From assembly GCF_014654205.1 (NCBI RefSeq), contig NZ_BNAW01000034.1:1-64000 (forward strand): DNA of 64,000 nt, read 5' to 3'. Below the pieces are notes generated by a model. It ran no database searches. It was not told the origin of the DNA and saw nothing but the letters and a program-made list of their open reading frames with translations. The position numbers were made by a program, and so were the translations under genes. Shown here piece by piece: positions 39,801 to 44,958 of the stretch (the first letter of the stretch is position 1; the number at the start of each line of letters is the position of its first letter). This DNA comes from Amycolatopsis bullii (GTDB taxonomy: Bacteria; Actinomycetota; Actinomycetes; Mycobacteriales; Pseudonocardiaceae).

Positions 39801-42470
39801 GCCGAGGAAAGCGTCGAACGGTTCTCCCCGGTCGACCGCGGACCGCAGGACGAGGGTGTTGACGAAGAACCCGGCGAGCCGTTCGAGCTGGTCGTGGTCG
39901 CGGCCGGACACCGCGGTGCCGACGGCGACGTCGTCCTGCCCGGTGTAGCGGGCCAGCAGCACCTGGACGAGCGCGGTCAGCGTGGTGAACAGCGTCGCGC
40001 CGGTGTCGTGGCCCAGTTCGGCGAGGCTTTCGGCGAGCCCGCCGGGCAGCTCGTACCGGCGGATCGCGCCCTCGGTGGCGCGGACGGGCGGGCGGGGCCG
40101 GTCGGTGGGCAGGTCGAGGGGTTCGAGCCCGGCGAGCTGCGTGCGCCAATAGGCCAGCTGGCGCTCGCGCAGCGGCCCGGCCAGCCGGTCGTGGTGCCAG
40201 CGGGAGTAGTCGCGGTAGCCGATGTCCAGGGGCGCGGGCTTCTCCCCCGCGTAGAGCGCGGCGAACTCGTCGACGAGCAGCCCGACCGACCAGCCGTCGG
40301 TGATGATGTGGTGCTGGCACAGCAGGAGCAGGTGCGCCTCCGGGCCGCGGCGGATCAGCGTGGCCCGGGTGAGCGGTCCGGTGGCCAGGTCGAAGGGGCG
40401 GTCCAGTTCGGCCGCGAGCTGCGCGTCGAGGTCTGCTTCGGCGTCGGCTTCCCGCAGCGGGATGGTGCCCTCGTCGGCGACGACCTGGACGCCTTCGCCG
40501 TCGACGGTGCGGAACGTCGTCCGCAGCGACTCGTGCCGCGCGGCCAGTGCGTCCAGCGCGGCGCGCAGGGCGTCGTGGTCCAGCGGGCCGTCAAGGGTGA
40601 GGGCGACACCGGCGTTGTATTCGGTGCTGCCGGGGTTCTGCCGGTCGAGCACCCAGAGGCGGCGCTGGACCGGCGAGAGCGGCACCACGGCGTCGTGGGG
40701 CCCGGGTTCGATCCGGCCGGCCGGGGCACCGGACGAAGCCGGCAGCAACTCGGCGAGCTTGGCGATGGTGCGGGCGTCGAACACCACCCGCGGGGACAGC
40801 TCGGCGCCGAAGCGGGCGCGGATCCGGGCGAGCGCCCGTGCGCCGAGGATGGAGTCGCCGCCCAGTTCGAAGAAGTCCGCGTCGACGCCGATGTCCGGGA
40901 CGCCGAGGACGTCGGCCCAGATTTCGGCGAGGGCCCGCTCGGCCGGGGTCCGGGGCGCGGTGTGCGCGGCGCGGACCTGGGCCTGCCAGTCGGGTTCGGG
41001 CAGCGCGTCGCGATCGAGCTTGCCGTGGTGGGTCAGCGGCATCGCCTCCAGCGGGACGAAGGCGGACGGCACCATGTACGGCGGCAGCCGGTCGGCCGCG
41101 GCAGCGCGCAGGTCGGCCGGATCGGCGTCCCCGACGACGTAGGCGACCAGGCGTTTGACACCGGGCTGGTCCTCGCGGGCGACGACGACCGCCTCGCGGA
41201 CGTCTTCGCGCCCGAGCAGCAGCGCTTCGATTTCGCCCGGTTCGATCCGGAAGCCGCGGATCTTGACCTGGTGGTCGGCCCGCCCGACGAACTCGAGCTC
41301 GCCTCCGGCGGTCCGGCGGACGACGTCACCGGTCCGGTACATCCGCGCGCCGGGCGCGCCGAAGGGGTCGGCCACGAACCGGCTCGCGGTCAGTCCCGGC
41401 CGGTCGAGGTAGCCGCGGGCCAGGCCCGGGCCGGTGACGTAGAGCTCACCGGTGTCGGCGGGGCGCAGGGCGTCGTCGAGGACGTAGGCGGTGGCGTCCG
41501 GCAGCGGGTGGCCGATCGGGGGCGGGCCGCCGGGGACCAGCGGGTCGCTCCAGGTCGCGACGACGGTGAATTCGGTCGGGCCGTAGGAGTTGATCATCCG
41601 GCGCCCGGGCGCCCAGGTCCGGACCAGTTCGGGCGGGCAGGCGTCCCCGCCGACGATCACCGTGCCGAAGTCCGGCAGCGGGTGGTTTGCCGACAGCGTG
41701 GCCAGTGCGACCGGCGGGATGAGCGCGTGGGTGATCTTGTGCTCGGCCAGCACGTCCGCGAGCCGGTCGCCCAGCAGCGGGCCGGGTGGCGGCACGACCA
41801 GGGCGGCACCGTGGGGCAGCGCCATGCCGAGTTCGAGGATGGACGCGTCGAAGCTCGGCGAGGAGAACTCGAGGACCCGGTCGCCGGGCCGCACGTCGTA
41901 CTGCTCGCGCATGGCGGCGAAGAAGCCGGCCAGGCCGCGGTGGGTGACGAGCACGCCCTTCGGGACACCGGTCGAGCCGGACGTGTAGATGAGGTAGGCC
42001 GGGTGGTCGAGGTGCAGCGGCCGGACCCGGTCGGCGTCGGTGGGATCGGTGTCGGGCAGGTCGTCGAGCAGACCGGGTTCGTCGAGGTCGAGGGCGTGTT
42101 CGGTGGTGCCGCGGCCCACGACGAGCACGGGGTCGGCGTCGGCGAGCACGAAGGCGAGCCGCTCGGCGGGCTGGTCGGGGTCGACGGGCAGGAAGGCGGC
42201 CCCGGCCTTGGCCACGGCCAGCTCCGCGACCACGAGGTCGGCCGACCTCGGCAGCACGAGCGCGACGACCCCTTCCGGGCCGGCGCCGCGGGAGATCAGC
42301 AGCCGCGCCAGCCGGTTCGCCCGCGCGTTGACCGCCTCGTAGGTCAGCGTGCCATCGGCGCCGGTCAGCGCCGGTTCCGCGGGGGTGCGGGCGGCTTGCG
42401 CCTGGAACAGGCCGGCGAGCGTGGATCTGTCGTCGTCGGCGTCAGGAACCGAGACGTCGTATCGCGGCAT
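24753..42470 (-). CDS. Non-ribosomal peptide synthetase, modules 1-5 (initiation)
   Basis: 5905 aa with domain order A-T / C-A-T-E / C-A-T-E / C-A-T-E / C-A-T. It opens directly with an A domain (about 15 residues of leader), with no starter C, formyl- or acyl-transfer domain, so the peptide begins with a free amino group. Every A domain has the core motifs (YTSGSTGxPKG, YRTGD, GRADxQVKIRG, NGKxDR types). The carriers have GGDSI, except the last, which has GGDSL. Three E domains put D-residues at positions 2-4. The protein ends on a carrier and hands over to the second synthetase. The ATG at 42470 is preceded by a weak AAAGG. It is first in the leftward operon, downstream of a long non-coding region. 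A 72-nt in-frame foreign repeat lies in module 3. Confidence 0.97.
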   Translation of the reverse strand: MPRYDVSVPDADDDRSTLAGLFQAQAARTPAEPALTGADGTLTYEAVNARANRLARLLISRGAGPEGVVALVLPRSADLVVAELAVAKAGAAFLPVDPDQPAERLAFVLADADPVLVVGRGTTEHALDLDEPGLLDDLPDTDPTDADRVRPLHLDHPAYLIYTSGSTGVPKGVLVTHRGLAGFFAAMREQYDVRPGDRVLEFSSPSFDASILELGMALPHGAALVVPPPGPLLGDRLADVLAEHKITHALIPPVALATLSANHPLPDFGTVIVGGDACPPELVRTWAPGRRMINSYGPTEFTVVATWSDPLVPGGPPPIGHPLPDATAYVLDDALRPADTGELYVTGPGLARGYLDRPGLTASRFVADPFGAPGARMYRTGDVVRRTAGGELEFVGRADHQVKIRGFRIEPGEIEALLLGREDVREAVVVAREDQPGVKRLVAYVVGDADPADLRAAAADRLPPYMVPSAFVPLEAMPLTHHGKLDRDALPEPDWQAQVRAAHTAPRTPAERALAEIWADVLGVPDIGVDADFFELGGDSILGARALARIRARFGAELSPRVVFDARTIAKLAELLPASSGAPAGRIEPGPHDAVVPLSPVQRRLWVLDRQNPGSTEYNAGVALTLDGPLDHDALRAALDALAARHESLRTTFRTVDGEGVQVVADEGTIPLREADAEADLDAQLAAELDRPFDLATGPLTRATLIRRGPEAHLLLLCQHHIITDGWSVGLLVDEFAALYAGEKPAPLDIGYRDYSRWHHDRLAGPLRERQLAYWRTQLAGLEPLDLPTDRPRPPVRATEGAIRRYELPGGLAESLAELGHDTGATLFTTLTALVQVLLARYTGQDDVAVGTAVSGRDHDQLERLAGFFVNTLVLRSAVDRGEPFDAFLGRVKETTLAAFAAAEVPFDQVVDDLRPARDPSRTPLVQVLLVLQQDLVRPREAGALRLGEHDLPRPRARFDLVLEFQSQGRRFAIEYDTALFDATTIDRFAGHLRVLAEAVVAEPHRPVAELPLMDGAELTHLAELSRGPALAAPEATLPQLFEAQAARTPDAVAVVCEDRSLTYAELDDQANRLARVLLERGAAPERFVAVSLPRTERVLVALLGVLKSGAAYLPVDPAYPADRQELILDDAAPALLLTPDGRGPGSVPALAFDDPALLEGRAGEPLARATNPDHPAYVIHTSGSTGRPKGVVVAHRSAANLMAWAGNDFRDVFRPGSTVVASTSLNFDVSVFEIFAPLMTGATVEIVRDVLALGEGEHTGRPVGLVSGVPSAFAQLLAQGAVTVRPSTVVLAGEALTLHALHDIRKALPDSRVANIYGPTESTVYATAWYHDTDRTPPIGRPIAGIRAYVLDPGMRPVPVGVPGELHLGGAGVARGYLGRPGLTAGRFVADPFGAPGGRMYRTGDVVRWTTRGELEYLGRADDQVKIRGFRIEPGEVEAALRKHPDVTEAVVVARTDAGHQRLVAYVVPEAPADLREFLGASLPAHLVPSAFVPLDRLPLNPSGKLDRRALPAPDFTGATTRVAPRTDTERRLAEIWADALGLPEVGVEDNFFELGGDSILGIRLVSEAAKAGLRITTKDVFRHQTIAALAAAAGVAAPAAERQAATGEVVVTPIQHWFLDTDPADPDHFAQQLSVRLAEDVEEDRLRRAVNTVAAHHDAFRLRFRKTADGWTQDHAEPGEVDVFGAEIDIEHGPLVRAELDGTILRLAVHHLVVDGVSWRILLEDVDHAYHGRELSARSTSFQEWANRLARHDFDGDLPYWQAVDGAQIPLDTDGAGTVASTRTVTTRLDAELTRALLQDVPGVYRTQVNDVLLAALGGALRRWTGSERVLVDLEGHGREDLFDDVDLSRTVGWFTSMFPVALGVPDTGVATLLKSVKEQLRAIPARGLSYGVLRHHAGTAPAVTPRLSFNYLGRFEVEGELYRGLERELELAQHPADRRPHAVDVVARVTGGCLEITWFYSGQLHEEATIRAVADDLVHGLAGIAAHCAGPGAGGRTPSDFPLAALDQATVDRLAGDGRDVEDIYPLTPAQAGMLFHRLTGGGRHAYLQQVTFVMSDVPDPAALARAWQRVVDRTPVLRTRVVWDGLDEPVQVVHRQVTLPIEHQDWTTGPADLDAVLAADRDAGLDLGELPLMRLLLARVSATEVRVVWTFHHLLLDGWSLFQVLSDVAAAHAGRPLPTRRPFRDHLRWLSEQDEQAAETYWRARLSGRPEPARLRTDRAPGGHPVESTAALRTELPAAPLRTAAHRMGLTLNTLVQGAWAVLLARHTGRPEVCFGTTVAGRPAELPGADEITGMFITTLPVVADVDERAAAADWLRDLQDAQAEARRFDHLSLARLQNWGGEFDSLLVFENYPVTAGLGLRGLRGVETTNYPLSVVAYPGEERLEFLFGYDPGLFDAETIAGFAGHLRTLLSELATRPHEPLARLRMLTGTEQREVLGTGTGAAQDHPETTVPALFAEQVRRTPHAVAVTGAETLTYAELDARANRLAHRLLALGARRDELVGLLLGRSADVVVAELAVLKAGGAYLPLDARAPRSRLTTLLDGVRVVVTDDDGRALAHDVHNGPVVAIGEAGDEPAEAPDVPLQPENLAYVMYTSGSTGTPKGVAVSHRAVVGLARDRSFADEAHRTVLMHSALAFDASTYELWVPLLSGGRVVVAPPGDIDADVLRGLITTHGVTAVFITAGLFRVLAQEDPGCLRGVREVWTGGEVVRPAAVHQVAEACPGLTVVDVYGPTETTTFATRFPLPPGEPVPDVLPIGRPMDGTATYVLDHGLRPVPPGAVGELYLAGTGLARGYLRHPGLTAERFLPDPFGTPGERMYRTGDLVRWAPAPLSGGPGGGAPGPGRSPGCHSVLEFVGRADDQVKIRGFRVELGEIETALTAHPDVTEAVVVAAETGGSKRLVAYVVASGTPDLREFLLRSLPDYLVPAVFVPLEALPLNENGKVDRRALPAPDFVSGLGYRAPATEAERLLAGIWAEVLRVDRVGADDNFFELGGDSILSIQVVSRARRAGLNLMPGQVFDHPTVAALALAAAPAAPAAAVADAGPVTGEVPLTPVQHWYLDPRPVHPEQFVQSVSVEVPDPAALPRALRELHLHHDALRLRFTDGGQHHAAEAPDVLGATIDLEHGPLLSAELSGTTLTLAAHHLVVDGVSWRILLEDLETLLAGGALPAKTTSFRDWARTLARHTAEGFFDDELAHWAAIDADPALPVDAAGENTYGSARSVVVRLPAEATQAVLHDVPGAYRTQVNDVLLTALGRVLGDWTGRDRVLVDLEGHGREELFDGVDLSRTVGWFTSIFPVELTSSGEDWGEALKATKERLRAIPRRGIGYGALRHLAGTAPRLEPRISFNYLGRFDHGGGLGGAAHPEQSRAHQLDVIGAVVGDELELTWHYSEGVHTEATVRRLAVALLDALTGIVGHCARPDAGGRTPSDFPLARLDQAAVDRLAGTGRTVEDIYPLTPMQSGMVFHSLVDGAAGTYLNQVRLRLTGIADPERLARAWQQVVADTPVLRTRVVWEGLDEPVQVVERSVTLPVVHLDWTALDDDERAREQERFLEADRAEGFDLTAAPLLRLAFARLPGGDVLLVWTFHHVLLDGWSAAQVFGEVCARYAGAAVPGRRPAFREYLRWLGEQDTTAAEIHWREQLAGLRTPTPLPYDRRPVEAHRARSAASVRVSAPADGLRELARRAGLTLNTIVQGAWGLVLSRYSGESGVVFGTTVSGRPADLPGVEAMAGLFINTLPAPVTVHDGLTVAGWLRDLQAAQARSRRFDFVSLAQLQTWAGGSTLFDSILVFENYPFDTDAVAAYGIGLHEDGELQPTNYPLSVVVTPGERLDVSFDHDPDLFDRATVDRLAGQLLLALDRIAASPEKRVGELDLLTADDRERVLRTFNDTAHPVPEATVVSRFADQVRRTPDAPAVDGLTYAELDARAGRLAARLIELGVGAEDRVGLLLERSPDLVVAELAVLKAGAAYVPVDLRAPVGRMRLVLAEAGVSVVVAEQSYQDVHDGPFVYAAEIGAGTASAPEVPVRPGNLAYVMYTSGSTGQPKGVAVTHRDIVALASDRSFAGEAHRTVLLHSPQAFDASTYEVWVPLLNGGRVVVAPPGDVDAEVLRSLVTEQGVSALWLTAGLFRLLAQEDPGCLRGVGEVWTGGDVVPAAAVRQVRDACPGLTVVDGYGPTETTTFASRFFVAPEDAVPDAMPIGRPLDNMAAYVLDEGLRPVPPGVTGELFIAGAGVSRGYLGRAGLTAERFVANPFRTPGERMYRTGDVVRWTGDGVLEFVGRADDQVKIRGFRIELGEIETALSAHPDVTEAVVVARDRRLVAYVVTAGKPDLRAWLQRDLPDYMVPSAFVTLDALPLSANGKVDRQALPEPAAEPVAGYVPPRTETERVLAEVWADVLGVPGVGVEDNFFELGGDSILSIQVVSRARRHGLALTPRDLFAHQTVAALAVAAGSAAVTVAEQGPVTGFAALTPIQHWFFAGDFGDPNGFTQSVRIERAEPFDVGTLRAALATLTGHHDALRMRFTGGGQENAPAEPAEILGADIDVTRGPLLTAELLEPSVLRLTVNHLVVDGVSWRILLEDLETAYRGGPLPPKTTSFRDWANRLAAHAEAGGFDDELPYWREALAVDATLPVENSAETGTGTVTTRLDAELTRALLQDVPGVYRTQVNDVLLAALGRVLARWTGRDGVLIDLEGHGREDLFDDVDLSRTVGWFTSLYPVALRIDDEWGTLLKSVKEQLRAVPRRGVGFGALRYLTGTAPALEPEISFNYLGRLDGAAGSLDSSVGEGAGRAHLLDVVGRVDRDTLELTWYYSRDTHTAATVEKLAADLVAALGEAVAHCAEPGAGGRTPSDFPLSTLDQRQVDRIAGDGRGVADIHPLTPMQAGMVFHGLSQESQGVYFEQVTAVLDGVAEPRFLAAAWQHVVDRTPVLRGSVVWEDVPEPLLVVHREARVPVTELDWRDRDREEALRELLAQDRARPFDLTAAPLLRVTLARLPDDAVQLVWTFHHVLLDGWSVFQVLSDVCTAYAALRDGTAPVLPHRRPFGDYVTWLSGQTAEGAEEYWRGELAGISEPTPLPYDRVPAFAHESSSSTWVGRDLDEAATGRLAAFARRERLTVNAVVQGAWALLLARHSGEDDVCFGATVSGRPAGLAGVDDITGIFINTLPVRVTADPAAPVAAWLRGLQTTQAESRRFEHVPLTAVQAWSGVEGGRNLFDSLVVFENYPVTADDVDGAVAHGVRLRELQAMETTNYPLSVVAAPGPRLSLGLGYDPALFDEATVQRLAGRLEHLLAAIAEDPARPLRELDVLGADERDQVLVAFNDTGHDVPPVTLTELIEAQAARTPDAVAVVSREERLTFAELDTRADRLARQLAARGAGPERIVALALPRSVEIVVAQLAVLKTGAAYLPVDPDYPAERIAFMLEDAKPVVVVTKPGTPLPSGDVLVLDGAEAYGPATPLGRSVPLSAPAYVIYTSGSTGTPKGVVVTHAGLASFSAAEIAHFDVRPGDRVLQFSSPSFDASVLELCMALPAGAALVVPPPGPLLGEHLAAVLRDERVTHALIPPVAMASVPDTELPAFRTLVVGGEACPADLVARWAPGRRMINAYGPTETTVVATWSDPLEPGATPPIGRPIRNTRVRVLDAALRPVPVGVAGELHVSGAGLARGYLDRPGLTATRFLADPFGAPGERMYRTGDLVRWRADGTLEFLGRADDQVKIRGFRIEPGEIVAVLRKHPGVRDAAVVAVDQRLIAYVVGEAGPGLREHVAAALPAHFVPAAFVRLDELPLTANGKLDRRALPAPAAPEESTGYAAPETETEEVLAAIWAEALDLDRVGVEDNFFALGGDSLRSLRITSMTKSAFDVEITPKDVLTAGTVLALAELVEERVLQDLERLAAGQDH
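27861..32115 (-). other. NRPS module 4 (C-A-T-E), Val-like
   Basis: DCL-type C (HHVLLDGWS), A, T (about 29215) and E. The pocket reads DAYWWGGTFK, Val-like. The E domain motif is NHLVVDGVSW: the first of the paired His is Asn, but the second, catalytic His remains. Residue 4 is predicted to be D-Val. Confidence 0.75.
32116..36420 (-). other. NRPS module 3 (C-A-T-E), Ile-like, with inserted repeat
   Basis: DCL-type C (HHLLLDGWS), A, T (about 33470) and E (HHLVVDGVSW). The pocket reads DAYFWGVTFK, closest to the Ile code DAFFYGITFK. The A domain is very similar to those of modules 4 and 9 and differs mainly at pocket positions 278 and 322. Between its A7 and A8 motifs it carries a 24-residue Gly/Pro-rich segment from an inserted palindromic repeat. 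Residue 3 is predicted to be D-Ile or D-allo-Ile. Confidence 0.75.
33903..33974. repeat. Palindromic REP-like element inserted in frame in NRPS A domain 3
   Basis: Compared with the matching site of module 4 (VRW, four residues, VLEF), module 3 has 24 residues here, a net gain of 60 nt without a frameshift. The DNA holds two adjacent hairpins: CCGGGGC-TTC-GCCCCGG at 33913-33929, and arms at 33931-33937 and 33952-33958 around a nested stem. It looks like the GGGGCTTCGCCCC-type intergenic repeats common in actinomycete genomes (general recollection). The encoded stretch is Gly/Pro/Ala-rich and sits in a surface loop next to the C-terminal subdomain hinge. Confidence 0.75.
36421..40699 (-). other. 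NRPS module 2 (C-A-T-E), small-residue-like
   Basis: LCL-type C (LSPVQRRLWVLD start, HHIITDGWS), A, T (about 37800) and E (HHLVVDGVSW). The pocket reads DVFSVAIVYK, which looks like Ala-type codes; this is a weak call. The E domain gives D-configuration, so residue 2 is probably D-Ala. Confidence 0.7.
40700..42470 (-). other. NRPS module 1 (A-T loading module)
   Basis: A domain from about residue 15, carrier at about 40855 (GGDSI). The pocket reads DALLIGSVVK, akin to A domains 5 and 10 and to Tyr-type codes. The residue is L and has a free amino end, which is what a head-to-tail cyclase needs as nucleophile. Confidence 0.75.
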
Positions 42471-44227
42471 TGCGGGAACCTTTCGAGCAGCACAGGTGAG
42501 GTCAGCGCGGGGCCATCAGGGCGCGGGGAGAAGACCCGCAGGCGAGGCCCACGACCAGGGAAATCGCGAAAAACGGCGGCCGGATCCGGGCTTTGCCCCC
42601 ACCCCGATCGGCGGCTTTTTGCCACTCGTTCAACAGTTCCGCCCGGCGTGCCACACACCAGGCGAACCCGCAAGAACGAGCGCGAGACACATTGATCCTT
42701 TCCAGCGTGACGGCCGCGCGCCACCCCGGAAACAGTTCCGATTTCGACGGTGCCCCCGCGGCGCCGATTAGGCACCAGCGACCGTCGAACACGCGCGACA
42801 ACCAGCGTTCTTCGTGCAACAGGTCGGTCATCCGGCAGTCAAGTGCCCCCAAGACCAGCCGGATTGGCATCACGCTACCCAGTGAACGCCATGCTCGTAC
42901 CGCCGAACGGAGCATTGCTAAAAATGTTCAAGAATCGCGGCTCTTTACCCGGACAGCGAGTAGTACAGCGTCGATTATTGTTCACTCTTCTGCCGGAAAA
43001 TGTTACCTCGATTGGGAGGTTTGACTTTACGGCAGCGCGCTCACCTGCGCAGACACCGTGCCACTGGAGTGACAGCCGCCGCCGGAAGCCGGAAGTGGGC
43101 CGTATCGAAAGGTGTGGTTCAGCTTACGGCCCGTCACCCGATTGGCGGGTAACACGGAAGACACGGCCACATCGGTGAAATGATCGATCGAAGAGGGCGG
43201 TGGTGCAGATCCTTACCTACGCCCCCCAAGCGGGCAAAGTGGGCACGGAATGCGGGGCACTGATTGGCCGGCGGGGTGAACGGCGTTCACCTGCAGAGTG
43301 CGCCGAGGAGGACCACTGCGCCGGTGGACGCACCCCGGGGCGAGGGCGCAGGGCCGGCCGGATCTCCGGTTCCCGCGCGGTCGCGGGCCGGGCACCTCTG
43401 CCATCCCGCGCGCGGAGCATCCCCGCGGACCGGGCTCACACCGGGCGCTCTCGGCGGAGGCACCTTCCTACGCGAGGAGCATCCCGCCAAACCAGGGCCC
43501 CGCTCCGCACCGAGCACCCCGGCCGACGAGGTCCAGCCCGACTCTCGCACGCCTGCAGCCCCGCCGGACGGCACCACGTACCGTCCGCCGCGGCCCGGCC
43601 CGGCCCAGCCCGCCGGTGCCGGGGCCGCCTGGCACTGCCCGCCCGGTTGCTACCCCGGCACAGCCCACCCCCCGCCCCGCCCACCCCGCCACCGCCATCC
43701 CGGCACAGCCCACCCCAGCCCTACCCACCCCAGCCCGGCACGCCCGGGCGCAAGCCCCCTCCGGCCACACCCCCCTGCCGACCCGATACGCAGCCGCCTC
43801 AGCAATCCGGCGTTCGGGCCGGCGGGAAGACCCCGGCAGACTTCACTCCACCAGGCGCACCCCCAACAGCGGCCCGCCCAGGCATCAACTCACCCGGCCA
43901 TCACGAACAGCCATTCCGGCAACCACCCGAAACAGCGAAAACCCACGGCCACCATCGAATGCCGAACCCACCGCCGTCCGCAAAGGACGTCCACAATAGA
44001 CCAGTCCCCCACACCGGCGTCGCCACTCGAAGTCGTTCTTCACCCATTGAGGCGACACCCCGCATTTACGCCCCGGCCCCGAAGCAGGCAATTACGCCGA
44101 ACGGACCCGCCCGTTTCCCCGCGAGTTGAATTCCCTTTCGGCCCGGTTGTGGATACACTTCGCGTCGAACGCTGCGCATTGTTGCGTTCGCGTTCTCGAG
44201 CGCACATCCACCCGGAGGAGCAGCCCA
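42471..44227. other. 1.75-kb intergenic region with AT-rich and C-rich parts
   Basis: No convincing gene is present. About 42880-43030 is clearly poorer in GC than the surroundings, with runs such as CTAAAAATG and GGAAAATGTTA; it is the best place for the NRPS operon promoter and for Lsr2 binding, but I find no clean -35/-10 pair. About 43640-43790 is a C-rich low-complexity stretch with the 18-nt unit CCCGGCACAGCCCACCCC twice (43654-43671 and 43699-43716). A possible 20-codon leader frame starts at 42692 on the minus strand behind GGAAAGG; it shows no attenuator-like residue run. Confidence 0.6.
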
Positions 44228-44626
44228 GTGGCCCAGAAAGTCTCCGTCGAGATCCTCGACGACATCGACGGCAGCACCGCCGCCCAGACCGTCCAGTTCA
44301 GCCTTGACGGCGTCAGCTTCGAAATCGACCTTTCGGACCGGAACGCGGCCGCCCTTCGTCACGAACTGGCCCGCTACATCGGCGCCGGCCGGCGCGTCGG
44401 GGGGCGCAAGGTGCGGGTGGCCACCGGCCAGTCGACCACCGCCTCCGACCGGGAGCGCAACCAGCGGATCCGGGCCTGGGCGAACGCGAACGGCTTCGAC
44501 GTCTCCGAGCGCGGCCGCCTCTCCTCCGAAGTGGTCGCCGCCTACGAGCGGGCGCACGGTGACGACGCGGAATCGTCCGTGCCGTCGCCGCGGAAACGCG
44601 CTCCGCGCAGGAAAGTCGCCGCCTGA
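44228..44626 (+). CDS. lsr2: Lsr2-family nucleoid-associated protein
   Basis: 132 aa, slightly longer than the 110-115 usual. The start is GTG behind GGAGGA. The N-terminal half is the dimerisation domain (begins AQKVSVEILDDIDG, as in Lsr2). The C-terminal half is the DNA-binding domain with the AT-hook-like core SERGRLS; the family consensus is RGRIP, so the last position differs. The tail is rich in Arg and Lys. Lsr2 is the actinobacterial H-NS-like silencer that binds AT-rich minor grooves and represses acquired and biosynthetic clusters. It is transcribed away from the NRPS operon across the AT-poor/AT-rich intergenic DNA. A role as local silencer of the cluster is inference; it could simply be a genomic paralogue. 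Confidence 0.95.
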   Translation: MAQKVSVEILDDIDGSTAAQTVQFSLDGVSFEIDLSDRNAAALRHELARYIGAGRRVGGRKVRVATGQSTTASDRERNQRIRAWANANGFDVSERGRLSSEVVAAYERAHGDDAESSVPSPRKRAPRRKVAA

Positions 44627-44660
44627 CTCCTGATTACGGCAGGTTTCGCCGGGCGAGGCT

Positions 44661-44685
44661 GCGGAAAGAACAACACTGTTTCCGC
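44661..44685 (+). terminator. Hairpin downstream of lsr2
   Basis: GCGGAAA (44661-44667) pairs with TTTCCGC (44679-44685) around an 11-nt loop, 35 nt after the lsr2 stop. A second stem, CCGCGGC/GCCGCGG, follows at 44736-44755. Neither has a T-run. The 330-nt gap 44627-44958 shows nothing else I can name. Confidence 0.4.
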
Positions 44686-44958
44686 GCCGAATCACCGAAC
44701 GCGAATACCTGACGACCCCATAGCGGACCGGCCGGCCGCGGCGACGAAGCCGCGGAAGCCGGGCTGCGCCCACCCGAAGGGACGGGCCTCCGCCCCCCGG
44801 TATCCAGCTTACCGGCGACCACCGACAGTTCCGGTCGGCGCACCACCCAGCGTCGCATGTGGACGATCGCCCCTTGCCCGGCAACGCCCCCCTTGTGGTG
44901 CCACACCCGCAAGCCCTACGGTCGACCGGGTCCGGGTCATCGCGGGGAGGAGCCTCGG

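Noticed and set aside
42630..42692. 20-codon frame with GGAAAGG before its ATG, possible leader peptide
   Set aside because: No run of regulatory codons and no paired terminator/antiterminator structure seen.
3301..42695. Very long reading frames on the plus strand opposite the NRPS genes (3301-13719, 15073-23235, 32199-42695)
   Set aside because: They mirror the codon positions of the NRPS genes, are extremely rich in Arg/Gly/Val/Asp and contain no domain; they arise from high GC.
42502..42915. 137-codon frame on the minus strand just before NRPS 1
   Set aside because: No ribosome site, no recognisable domain, and it overlaps the likely operon leader. A part from 42838 has fair codon use, so I cannot fully exclude a small gene.
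43654..43716. Short C-rich repeats as a CRISPR or iteron array
   Set aside because: Only two copies of an 18-nt unit within low-complexity DNA and no regular spacing.
43200..44307. Several overlapping 200-350-codon frames on the plus strand
   Set aside because: Three frames are open at once over a C-rich low-complexity stretch; the products are Pro/Ala/Arg strings without domains or start signals.
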